Assembly (NCBI RefSeq): GCF_010671595.1
Contig: NZ_JAABOP010000001.1
Coordinates: 1,240,001 to 1,304,000 of the forward strand
DNA: 64,000 bases
Direction of reading: 5' to 3'
Source of the DNA: Muriicola jejuensis
GTDB taxonomy: Bacteria > Bacteroidota > Bacteroidia > Flavobacteriales > Flavobacteriaceae
Under the pieces are notes generated by a model. That model saw only the letters and a list, made by a program, of their open reading frames with translations. It ran no database searches and was not told the DNA's origin. A program made the translations under genes and the position numbers. Of this stretch, positions 18,825 through 26,956 are shown one piece after another (position 1 is the stretch's first letter; every line of letters starts with the position of its first letter).

Positions 18825-19217
18825 TACCTTAGTATCCGAAGTGGAATCCTGTATGGTCTTTTCAGCTATGAGATAGACCAGGGCGGCTATGGGCAGAAAG
18901 ATCACCCCTATCATTTTCAGGAAGGTCCGTTTTACGAGTTCGTTTCGGTCAGGGATACCCCCCTGCTGATCGAGGATAAAGAGGCCGGTGGCCTTTTTCC
19001 CAACGGTGACCCCTTCCTTAAAGACGTCAAAAAAGACAAAGTAGATCAGGTAGTAGAAGAGTTCAAAACTGACCTTAAAGTTGACAGAGGCTTCCCCTGT
19101 GACCATCCGATACAGAGATATCTGGTGGTTCAACAATAACCCAAAGACACCGATCACCGCATTGATGATGATCAGATCGATAAAAAAGGCGAGAAACCTC
19201 TGACTCTTTATTCCCAT
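18807..19217 (-). CDS. RDD family membrane protein
   Basis: 136 residues with three predicted membrane segments (about 9-27, 50-66 and 100-117). The Arg-Asp-Asp-type signature appears as QRFLAFFIDLIIINAV at the N-terminus, and GVTVGKKATGLFILDQQGG is the second RDD hallmark. Function in this family is poorly known; some members affect ion transport. The last codons (QGKP and stop) are formed by a 20-bp palindrome. It lies 1 bp after the lipoprotein gene and is likely co-transcribed with it. Confidence 0.85.
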   Translation of the reverse strand: MGIKSQRFLAFFIDLIIINAVIGVFGLLLNHQISLYRMVTGEASVNFKVSFELFYYLIYFVFFDVFKEGVTVGKKATGLFILDQQGGIPDRNELVKRTFLKMIGVIFLPIAALVYLIAEKTIQDSTSDTKVVQGKP

Positions 19218-19218
19218 A

Positions 19219-19710
19219 TCACTTCACTATGACCTTATACTTCAATTTCTTGATATTCCCGTATTCATCTACCGCATAATCCCCCTCAGCAATACTGATC
19301 TCGTAATTCCTGAAGTGAATGCTCGATGAACTTTCCACCGTGATCCCTTTGACCTTGCCCATGGTCTTCCTGGCCAGGGTTTCCTTCCCACTGAACCGCA
19401 CAGGGAAACATACGGCGCACACACAGCAAACGGTGACCTTGGTCTCTATGGTCGTTTCCCCGAAGACGTAATTAATGGACTGTTTCAGGGTAAATGTACC
19501 ACAGCCATTGACGGGAAATGCCTGTACATCTTCGAGAGTGGCCGGGCAACCTCCTTTTGATGCGGGGTTCCCATCCTCCTTGTCAAATAACACACTCAGG
19601 TCTTCCAGGATCATTACCCGGGGTTCGTCTGCCTTCTCCTCATCCCTTGAACAGGACAGGACCAGCAGGGCGACGATTAAAAATACTGAATTAAATGCGA
19701 TTTTTTTCAT
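19219..19710 (-). CDS. Cysteine-rich lipoprotein of unknown function
   Basis: 163 residues from the ATG at 19710, which opens a lipoprotein leader (MKKIAFNSVFLIVALLVLSCSRDEE). Longer in-frame starts do not place a signal peptide at the N-terminus. The mature part carries GCP, GCG and a compact CCVCAVC cluster near the middle, giving at least six cysteines in a periplasmic protein. These may form disulfides or bind metal. I do not recognise the family. It is followed by the RDD protein gene with 1 bp between them. Confidence 0.75.
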   Translation of the reverse strand: MKKIAFNSVFLIVALLVLSCSRDEEKADEPRVMILEDLSVLFDKEDGNPASKGGCPATLEDVQAFPVNGCGTFTLKQSINYVFGETTIETKVTVCCVCAVCFPVRFSGKETLARKTMGKVKGITVESSSSIHFRNYEISIAEGDYAVDEYGNIKKLKYKVIVK

Positions 19711-19948
19711 GATACTCCTTTTGATTAAGTTAGACTTCATTCGGCTTCCCCATCCCAACCGGTTAAGGATCCGGGTAGCCTTTCATTCAGGTCAAACTTA
19801 AAGGCGCATTGTGAAAGGTTCGTGCAGGAGTGAGATAATTTCCAAAAAGGCAGTAATAAAATCTTGAGTCCTTTTTCACATGGGATACCAAACCCTGGTC
19901 CCTTATTAACAAATTCTGATTATCTTACTCTGAATATCATTGATTCAG

Positions 19949-20476
19949 ATGAATGGCATAAAGCTGCATACGGCCCTCCTGGAGGAGTTGTTCGGGCCTA
20001 TTCGACTCCGTATCCTCAGACAGGAGGATTCTTTGCGTATGGTGCATTTGCTGGATAAGGATGAGATTTCCAGGACGATGGGCATCGTGCATTTCAGGAA
20101 TACTGACCACCCGCTCATCAAAGCGGCCCATGGGTGTATTCTCGGAGGAGCTCTTTTGGGGAAGACCCTGCTCGATAGAGAGATCCCCTATTCCAAAGAC
20201 ACCCTTTTTCAATTAAAGGTATGCCTTCCGGCATGGGTCAGCCGGGATTTTTTGTCGGACCAGGATACCACCGTTGCCAATTATTCCAGGATCACCATAG
20301 AGGACCGGGCCAAAGGCAGGCGTTTTTTATATGCGGACCTCTTTGAGATAATCCCGCCGGAAATCATACATTTAGTACCCAAACCCCCCATGACCCATCA
20401 GGCGGCAGCAGAGAATTGCGCGAACTTACTGAGCTTTGCCGGAATCACTATATCATTAAACGATACCGAATTATGA
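19949..20476 (+). CDS. Protein of unknown function coupled to a flavin monooxygenase
   Basis: 175 residues from the ATG at 19949; a TTG at 19940 is also possible. No signal peptide or membrane helix is seen. Recognisable stretches are ILRQEDSLRMVHLLD, HPLIKAAHGCILGG and RAKGRRFLYADLFEI. The length and the late GRR-x-LFE segment recall chorismate-lyase-like (UbiC/DUF98) proteins only faintly, so no function is assigned. The stop overlaps the monooxygenase start as ATGA, so both are translated from one message and probably act in one pathway. Confidence 0.75.
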   Translation: MNGIKLHTALLEELFGPIRLRILRQEDSLRMVHLLDKDEISRTMGIVHFRNTDHPLIKAAHGCILGGALLGKTLLDREIPYSKDTLFQLKVCLPAWVSRDFLSDQDTTVANYSRITIEDRAKGRRFLYADLFEIIPPEIIHLVPKPPMTHQAAAENCANLLSFAGITISLNDTEL

Positions 20477-22011
20477 TGAAATGTATTGTCATCGGAGCGG
20501 GCCCGGGAGGCATTGTGGCCACCAAGGAGCTCCTCGAAAAAGGGATATCCGAAGTGGTCTGCCTCGAACAGGCCCCCGGCCTTGGGGGTGTCTTCTCCCG
20601 CAGCTACGACAACCTCGTCCTTACCTCTTCGGTTACCTTCAGCATGTTTTCCGATTTTTGGGTAGGAGAAGGCAAGAACCATCATTTCTGGACCAAGGAG
20701 GAGGCCGTGGCCTATTGGTCTTCTTACGCTGAACACTATAGTGTCAACGACCACATCCGTTTTGGGTGTAAGGTCGAATCCGTAAGTCAAGGGGAAGATG
20801 AGGTCTGGGAAGTACGCCTTGCCGATGGGGAATCCCTGTCGTGCACCCATCTCGTGGTAGCCATTGGGAACAACAACGTCCCAAGATTCCCCTCATGGAA
20901 GGAGGAGGTGACGGAGATACCCTGTTACCACTCCAGGGAATATACCAATGCCGCTCCCTTTAAAGGGAAGAACGTACTTATGGTGGGTGGAGGGGAATCC
21001 GGATCGGATGTAGCCTATGAGATCTCACAGGTAGCCAACAAATCCTGGGTGAGCCTGAGGGAGACCACCGGGTGGATTGTTCCCCGGAAAAGGGGCGATC
21101 ACGCTGCCGACGTGTCTACCCACAGGGGTATCTGGGACCTGCCGCGGGAGTACGGGCGAAAACTGAGCCCGTTCGTCCTGAAACTGGAGAGGGGCCGGAA
21201 AGACCCTGTGTTCGATGCCCTGGCCGACCTGAATGAAAAGGTTAAATCCCGCAACGGGATCTGGGGGATCTTCGGGACCAAGACCCTCGCCCTGCCCAAG
21301 GCCATCGCCCATCACGGGTGTAAGGTGGTGGGGGCGGTCACCCGGGTGAAAGAAGGCGGAAAGACCCTGGAAACGGCAGATGGTGTGGTCCTGGAGGATC
21401 TGGATGCCATCGTTTTCAGCACGGGCTACCTCAATCGGGCCGAGTTTATGCCCGAAGGCCTGAAAGCCTGTGATCCCCGCAGCATGTACAAACACATTTT
21501 TCACCCCGATTACGGGGACAAACTGGCCTGGATAGGATGGGCGAGACCCGGATTTGGCAGCCAGTTTCCCATCATGGAGATGCAGGCGCGCTACTGTGCC
21601 CTCCTTTTCAACGGCGACATGAAACTCCCAGAGAAGGAAGAAATGATCCGGGTTGCAAAAGAAGATGAGGCCATGTACCTGGAACAATTTGAAGAGAATG
21701 CTGCCCGTATCCGCAGTCTGGTGGATTACCATCGCTACATGAACGGCATGGCCAGGATCATAGGTTGCTACCCTCCCCTCCGCTCCTATTTCTTCACCCA
21801 CCCGAAGATCTGGCTCCACCTGATGTACGGGCCCACCCAGGCCACCCAGTTCAGGCTCAGGGGCCCCGGAAAGAAGGTAAAACTGGCCCATGAGATCATC
21901 GAAAAACTACCGATCAGCACCTATAACCATATCGTAAAAGCAGGACTCAGAGGTCGGATCTATTTTGGTCTCAGATCCCTGGTCCCCCCTTTTTTGAGGC
22001 CGGCGTCCTGA
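20473..22011 (+). CDS. FMO-like flavin-dependent monooxygenase
   Basis: 512 residues from ATGATG at 20473. The FAD Rossmann motif is VIGAGPGGIVATKELLEKG at the N-terminus, the NADPH motif is MVGGGESGSDVAYE near residue 180, and the FATGY-like motif reads FSTGYLNRAEFM near 317. A segment resembling the FMO signature (PCYHSREYTNAAPFKGK) is also present. Such enzymes oxygenate nitrogen, sulfur or carbonyl groups in the cytosol. The start overlaps the stop of the 175-aa gene (ATGA). The sulfatase gene begins 50 bp later and may be in the same operon. Confidence 0.9.
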   Translation: MMKCIVIGAGPGGIVATKELLEKGISEVVCLEQAPGLGGVFSRSYDNLVLTSSVTFSMFSDFWVGEGKNHHFWTKEEAVAYWSSYAEHYSVNDHIRFGCKVESVSQGEDEVWEVRLADGESLSCTHLVVAIGNNNVPRFPSWKEEVTEIPCYHSREYTNAAPFKGKNVLMVGGGESGSDVAYEISQVANKSWVSLRETTGWIVPRKRGDHAADVSTHRGIWDLPREYGRKLSPFVLKLERGRKDPVFDALADLNEKVKSRNGIWGIFGTKTLALPKAIAHHGCKVVGAVTRVKEGGKTLETADGVVLEDLDAIVFSTGYLNRAEFMPEGLKACDPRSMYKHIFHPDYGDKLAWIGWARPGFGSQFPIMEMQARYCALLFNGDMKLPEKEEMIRVAKEDEAMYLEQFEENAARIRSLVDYHRYMNGMARIIGCYPPLRSYFFTHPKIWLHLMYGPTQATQFRLRGPGKKVKLAHEIIEKLPISTYNHIVKAGLRGRIYFGLRSLVPPFLRPAS

Positions 22012-22061
22012 GGAAGGGGCCTGTCACCAGGCCATGCCCGGGAAACCAGAAAAACGCACCC

Positions 22062-23744
22062 ATGAGGAAAAGGATTCTTCTTTCAAACTTGCACGCCCGG
22101 TTAAAGCACGCCGCTCCTTTTGGCCGTAAGATCATCCCATTTCCCCTGATGCTTACCGTTTTCCTGCTGCTGAATTGCAGCGGCCAACCCGTTCACCTTG
22201 CCTCCGAAGACCGGCCCAACATCCTGGTCCTGGTAGCTGATGACCTGGGGTACTCAGACCTGGGGTGTTACGGAGGGGAGATCCTTACCCCCATCCTGGA
22301 CAGCCTGGCCCTTGAGGGGATCCGTTTCACCAACTTCCACACGGCTCCCATGTGCGCACCCAGCAGGGCCATGCTGCTGACCGGGAATGACAACCATATC
22401 GCCGGTCTGGGCAGGCAGGCCCTGGAGGTGGATGTCTTTGGGTATGAAGGGCATATCACGGACAGGGTGGCCCCACTTCCGGATATCCTCAGGGAATACG
22501 GCTACCACACCTATATGGCCGGGAAATGGCACCTGGGCGCTCAACCGGAATACAATCCGCACATGCTGGGTTTTGAACGTTCCTTCGTCCTCCTTGAAGG
22601 GGTGGGCAACCACTTTAATTCCGAAGGGTTTTTTGGTACAGGCTCCACCTCCCATTACACGGAAGACGGGAAGGAGTCCACCTGGCCGGAAGGCTCTTTC
22701 TCCACTGACCACTATACGGACAAGCTCTTGGGTTATATCGATGCAAAGCGGGCAGACCGAAAGCCTTTCTTTGCCTATGCGGCCTTTACCGCCCCTCACT
22801 GGCCCCTGCAGGTGGAGAAAAAATACAGCGAGAAGTACAGGGGAAAATACGATGGGGGATATGAAGACCTGAGGGAACGCAGGTTTACGGCCCTGAAGGA
22901 GGCAGGGCTGATCCCGCCGGAGGCTACACTGCCAGCCCTCCACCCCTCCGTTCCGCCCTGGGATTCACTGTCTGAAGAGGAGAAGAAAAAAGAGTCCCGG
23001 AAAATGGAGATCTATGCGGGGATGGTAGACAACCTCGATCACAATATTGGCAGGATCCTTCGCCATCTGAAGGAGATTGGGGAGTATGAGAACACCCTGA
23101 TCATCTTTATCTCGGATAACGGGGCGGCCGGGGAGGATTATTTCTCGGACCCCAATATCAGGCCCTATGTGAACGCCTATTTCAATGATGAGTACGCCAC
23201 CATGGGAGAGGCCGATTCCTTTATCTCCTATGGGCCACCCTGGGCCGAGGCCTCCACCCCGGCCTTCCGGTATTTCAAGGAGTATAGCACCAACGGGGGC
23301 ATCATCACCCCCATGATCATTGCCGGCCCCATGGTAAAGAACGCGAACTCCATCAGCAAGGCCTTCGCCTCCATCATGGATATTGCACCCACCGTACTGG
23401 AGTTGGCCGGGACCTCCTATCCCGACACCTGGAAGGGAAGGCCGGTCTACCCCATGAGGGGGGAGTCCCTGCTGCCGTTGCTTACCGGGGGGCAGACGAC
23501 AGTTCATGCGGACACCTATGTGTTCGCCCTGGAACACGCAGAGTACACCATGCTGCAGAAGGGACACTGGAAGATCATCAGTATCGATCGCCCTTTCAGG
23601 AAATCCGGGTTCGGGCTTTTCGACCTCTCCAAAGACCCGGGCGAACAACATGACCTCAGGCAGATTGCGCCTGAAAAATACCGGGAATTATTGCTGGAAT
23701 GGGACGCCTTTTCCAGGGAGGTCAGGCTGCAGTTCCCCAGGTGA
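22062..23744 (+). CDS. Type I sulfatase (arylsulfatase family), exported lipoprotein
   Basis: 560 residues. The leader ends FLLLNCSGQ, a lipobox-like site. The metal-binding VADDLGYSDLGCYGG comes first. The formylglycine precursor is Cys98 in the motif CAPSR (CxPSR consensus), followed by MLLTG. Further conserved parts are AGKWHLG, HWPLQVEKK and FISDNGA. The enzyme hydrolyses sulfate esters, here probably in the periplasm, after Cys98 is converted to formylglycine. A formylglycine-generating enzyme is encoded in the same run at 26957. The substrate is not clear; the arylsulfatase branch is likely. An extended N-terminal region of about 30 residues precedes the hydrophobic stretch. Confidence 0.93.
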   Translation: MRKRILLSNLHARLKHAAPFGRKIIPFPLMLTVFLLLNCSGQPVHLASEDRPNILVLVADDLGYSDLGCYGGEILTPILDSLALEGIRFTNFHTAPMCAPSRAMLLTGNDNHIAGLGRQALEVDVFGYEGHITDRVAPLPDILREYGYHTYMAGKWHLGAQPEYNPHMLGFERSFVLLEGVGNHFNSEGFFGTGSTSHYTEDGKESTWPEGSFSTDHYTDKLLGYIDAKRADRKPFFAYAAFTAPHWPLQVEKKYSEKYRGKYDGGYEDLRERRFTALKEAGLIPPEATLPALHPSVPPWDSLSEEEKKKESRKMEIYAGMVDNLDHNIGRILRHLKEIGEYENTLIIFISDNGAAGEDYFSDPNIRPYVNAYFNDEYATMGEADSFISYGPPWAEASTPAFRYFKEYSTNGGIITPMIIAGPMVKNANSISKAFASIMDIAPTVLELAGTSYPDTWKGRPVYPMRGESLLPLLTGGQTTVHADTYVFALEHAEYTMLQKGHWKIISIDRPFRKSGFGLFDLSKDPGEQHDLRQIAPEKYRELLLEWDAFSREVRLQFPR

Positions 23745-23828
23745 CCTATCTCCCTGAGCAACTTTAAAGTCCAAACGCCCCTCCGTATCCTTTAATTTCG
23801 TAAATTTCTTATTTACAGCGACTTGCTC

Positions 23829-24458
23829 ATGTTCCGTTTTTATCCTTTACTATGGGTCTGGCTGATGAGCATCACCTTGTCCTGCCAGCAAACAGAGCCA
23901 ATGAAACATGTTTTTTATCTCCATGGCATGATCGTATCGGTGCAGGGCAGGCAGGCGGTAAGCGAGGAATTTGGCCCCTATGAATACGATGCCATCATAG
24001 ATGCCCTGAAAGCGGAGGGCTATGAGGTACACGCAGAAGTGCGCACCACACAAACCGATTTTGACGCCTTCTGCCAAAAAACATCCGACGAGATCGACCA
24101 ACTCATTAAAAAAGGGGTATCCCCCCGTGACATCACCGTCATTGGAGCCTCCATGGGCGCACTGATGGCCATGCAGATCTCAGACCTCAACCTCAACCCC
24201 ATAAACTACGTCCTCCTGGGGGCGAACAGCGATCGCAATGAGAAGAGTTTTGACTGGCATCTGCACGGCCGTATCCTGGGGATCTATGAGGCCTCAGACC
24301 AGATAGCGGGCAAAGAGTATTCCTATTGGATACAGCGCTCCCCGGATGCAGAGGCCTTCGAACAAATACAAATAAACACGGGGCTGGGGCATGGTTTTTT
24401 ATACACCCCCCACGAGGCCTGGATGGACCCGGCCAGGAAGTGGATCCAAAAAGAATGA
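23829..24458 (+). CDS. Alpha/beta hydrolase-like lipoprotein
   Basis: 209 residues from the ATG at 23829, with leader MFRFYPLLWVWLMSITLSCQQ. The strand after it, HVFYLHGMIV, gives an oxyanion-hole-like turn, and VIGASMGALMAMQ holds the nucleophile-elbow Ser (GASMG). A late His is in TGLGHGFLYTP. It should be a small periplasmic serine hydrolase of unknown substrate. It sits between the sulfatase and the aryl-sulfotransferase on the same strand, 84 bp after the former and 61 bp before the latter. Confidence 0.82.
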   Translation: MFRFYPLLWVWLMSITLSCQQTEPMKHVFYLHGMIVSVQGRQAVSEEFGPYEYDAIIDALKAEGYEVHAEVRTTQTDFDAFCQKTSDEIDQLIKKGVSPRDITVIGASMGALMAMQISDLNLNPINYVLLGANSDRNEKSFDWHLHGRILGIYEASDQIAGKEYSYWIQRSPDAEAFEQIQINTGLGHGFLYTPHEAWMDPARKWIQKE

Positions 24459-24519
24459 TAAATACGCTTATGACCAAGGAATAATCATTAGTAATCAATA
24501 ACCAACCAAAAACCAACGC

Positions 24520-26076
24520 ATGAAAAAAGTATTCTATTACGCGGTCTCGGCCTTGATGCTGGGGCTGATGATCAACTGCAGCCAGGACAAAGGCAAGGAG
24601 GATAAAAAGGACCGGAATATGTTCGGCCATTACATCCCCCGCGGTCTCACCATCACCACCGAAGGTCTCACCCCGGGCTACGTGATGTTCTCTGTCCCCA
24701 ATTCCGGATCCACCTACCTCGTGAACCGGGATGGAAAAGTGGTGCACGAATGGAAAGGCACGTACGAGGCCTTCAATTCCTACCTTATGGACGACGGTTC
24801 CGTATTCGTTGGGGAAAATGACGTGGACTACCCCGTATTTGGCTTTGGTGGCCCTTACGGCCGCATCCAAAAGATCAGCTGGGATGGAAAGGTCCTTTGG
24901 GATTACGAACTGGCCGATGAGAAGCATATCCTCCACCACGACTTCGCCGTGAAACCCAATGGAAATATCCTGGCCATCGTCTATGAGGCCATTTCCTATG
25001 AAGAGGCCCTGGCCATGGGCCGGGCACCCCACCTGATCCCCCATTCCGGTCCCTGGCTGGAGAAGATCGTGGAACTGGAACCCCAGGGCGAAAGGGGAGC
25101 CAAAGTAGTATGGGAATGGAACCTGGCTGACCATTTGATCCAGGATCTGGATCCCGAAAAACCCAATTACGGGGACCCGGGAGCCCATCCTGAACTCCTG
25201 AACTTCAACACTGGGGATTCCATTCCGGAACCCATCAGTCAGGACAGCCTGGACCAGCTCAAAACCATGGGCCATGGAGGGAGAAACCTCACCCGTTTCA
25301 ATCCCATGTCCGACCTCTACCACTTCAACGCCATCAACTACCATCCAGAACTGGAACAGATCGCCATCAGTTCGCCTGAACTGAGCGAGATCCTTATCAT
25401 AGACCAAAGTACCACCACGGAAGAAGCCGCCTCCCACAGCGGAGGCAAGAGGGGTAAAGGGGGCGATTTCCTCTACCGCTGGGGGAACCCCGAAAACTAT
25501 CACCATGGGGATTCCACGCAACGCCGACTCATGTACCAACACGATGTGCGCTGGATAGAACCCGGAAAACCCGGGGCCGGCAACCTGACCATTTTTAACA
25601 ACAACATCCCCAATGTGCCGGATTCCCTCCAATACACGGCCATCTACGAGATCAAACCCCCTCTGCTGGACGATGGGACCTACCTGCTCAGGGAGACTGG
25701 AGACTACGGACCGGATGAACTGGAGTGGAGCTATGTGGCCAAGGATACCCTCTCCTTTTACGCGAGCTTTATCTCCGGCGCCCACCGCATGGAGAATGGC
25801 AATACTTTTATCAATGCCGGGCCCATGGGCCGCTTCTTTGAAGTGACACCAGACCGGGACATCGTCTGGGAATACATCAACCCCTACAGGGGGAAGGCCA
25901 CCAAACCCAACGGGGATCCCGATGACCCTATGCCCATGGCCTATTCCACCTTCCGGGCCACCTTTGTCCCCGCAGACCACCCTGCCTTTGCAGGAAAGAC
26001 CCTGGAACCCCTGGATCCCCAGCCGGAAGAATTCAAGTTGCCTCCGCCTCCTCCCAAGGAAGAAAAAGAAGAATAG
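24520..26076 (+). CDS. Aryl-sulfate sulfotransferase-like lipoprotein
   Basis: 518 residues with lipoprotein leader MKKVFYYAVSALMLGLMINCSQ. The six-bladed propeller of PAPS-independent arylsulfotransferases is recognisable, with conserved His-bearing segments ILHHDFAVKPNGNIL, DLYHFNAINYHPE, MYQHDVRWIEPG and SGAHRMENGNTFIN; the last is a good candidate for the His that carries sulfate. Enzymes of this family move sulfate from one phenolic ester to another in the periplasm. The C-terminus is a Pro/Lys/Glu-rich tail. It is part of the sulfatase cluster. Exact donor and acceptor are unknown. Confidence 0.88.
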   Translation: MKKVFYYAVSALMLGLMINCSQDKGKEDKKDRNMFGHYIPRGLTITTEGLTPGYVMFSVPNSGSTYLVNRDGKVVHEWKGTYEAFNSYLMDDGSVFVGENDVDYPVFGFGGPYGRIQKISWDGKVLWDYELADEKHILHHDFAVKPNGNILAIVYEAISYEEALAMGRAPHLIPHSGPWLEKIVELEPQGERGAKVVWEWNLADHLIQDLDPEKPNYGDPGAHPELLNFNTGDSIPEPISQDSLDQLKTMGHGGRNLTRFNPMSDLYHFNAINYHPELEQIAISSPELSEILIIDQSTTTEEAASHSGGKRGKGGDFLYRWGNPENYHHGDSTQRRLMYQHDVRWIEPGKPGAGNLTIFNNNIPNVPDSLQYTAIYEIKPPLLDDGTYLLRETGDYGPDELEWSYVAKDTLSFYASFISGAHRMENGNTFINAGPMGRFFEVTPDRDIVWEYINPYRGKATKPNGDPDDPMPMAYSTFRATFVPADHPAFAGKTLEPLDPQPEEFKLPPPPPKEEKEE

Positions 26077-26163
26077 AACCCTTACCTGTGCATTTTGGTA
26101 CAGGAGTGACCTTAAATAGAAATTCGACCTGAGTCGAACAAACCCAACCTAAAACCAATTCAA

Positions 26164-26868
26164 ATGAAAAAAGCCGTATTTGTATTTGCCCTTTTGCTGT
26201 CCTTCGCCTTAAGCGCCCAGGACAATTATTACACCACCTACTCTTTTGTGGTAGAACCACATAATGAGTCCACCGTCTACAAACTGGTAGACGATTATTA
26301 TTCCAAGAACAAGCCCGAAGGGGTCTATGTAAGGCTGTTCGAAAACCATTTTAAGGCTGAGGATATGAAGGCCACCCATTCCATCGTGTTCCTAGGAACC
26401 CAGGAGGCTGTGGGCAACATGTATGCCGGTGGAGGCAATGTGAACTTCGACCTCTTTATCACTAAGCTCAACCAGTACATCAAGGACGGGGCCGGCTCTG
26501 CCATGGGTAAGCATATTGCCATCTATGGAGACACCAATACCCGGTATCCCTTCCAGCGGTATTATTTACTGGATGCGGCCGATACCGATAAGTTCGACGC
26601 GGAGTTCAATAAATTCCACTCCAAGCACAACCCTCCGGGCATGCTGGTCAACATGGGGAATACCATCGTAGGCCAGGGCACAGGCCATTACAACCGCTGG
26701 GTCATTGCCGCCTTTAAGGATATGAATTCGGCCATGGGGGGAGCAAACCAATTAGTCTCAGGGGCAGCTCTTACGGCCCGTCAAAAAGCCTGGGATGCCT
26801 ATATGGCTGCCCATGGAGGCGTTGAGGTCGTAGGCTCCGGAATGCGCATTTTGCTGGGCGCCTGGTAA
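26164..26868 (+). CDS. Secreted protein with two similar halves, unknown function
   Basis: 234 residues with a signal peptide ending ALSAQD. I do not recognise the family. The mature part seems to be two related halves of about 100 residues (roughly 25-120 and 125-234). Each has a strand, a helix starting near a KL/KF residue, a Pro-Gly turn, a His-containing strand and a final Gly-rich strand, like a duplicated ferredoxin-like (dimeric alpha/beta barrel) unit. It lies 87 bp after the sulfotransferase gene and is closed by a strong terminator, so it ends a transcript. Confidence 0.72.
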   Translation: MKKAVFVFALLLSFALSAQDNYYTTYSFVVEPHNESTVYKLVDDYYSKNKPEGVYVRLFENHFKAEDMKATHSIVFLGTQEAVGNMYAGGGNVNFDLFITKLNQYIKDGAGSAMGKHIAIYGDTNTRYPFQRYYLLDAADTDKFDAEFNKFHSKHNPPGMLVNMGNTIVGQGTGHYNRWVIAAFKDMNSAMGGANQLVSGAALTARQKAWDAYMAAHGGVEVVGSGMRILLGAW

Positions 26869-26900
26869 AAGGAGATCCTCAGAGGAGGCACAGACCATTG

Positions 26901-26936
26901 AAGACCGGTATTCCTCGGGGATGTCGGTCTTTTTTG
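26901..26936 (+). terminator. Rho-independent terminator after the duplicated secreted protein
   Basis: The outer stem AAGACCG / CGGTCTT is extended by a weaker inner stem (ATTCC/GGGAT) and is followed by a run of T. It lies 33 bp after the stop and before the start chosen for the formylglycine-generating enzyme at 26957, which supports that later start. Confidence 0.8.
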
Positions 26937-26956
26937 ATACCTTAAAGCCTGTGAAG

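Noticed and set aside
24193-25980. Long open frame on the minus strand (about 595 codons) opposite the aryl-sulfotransferase gene
   Set aside because: It has no family motif, odd composition and lies fully opposite a well-supported gene. GC-rich third positions of the real gene explain it.
26079-26112. Possible terminator after the aryl-sulfotransferase gene
   Set aside because: A CCTGT/ACAGG stem exists but there is no T run and the stem is short. Read-through to the next gene is more likely.
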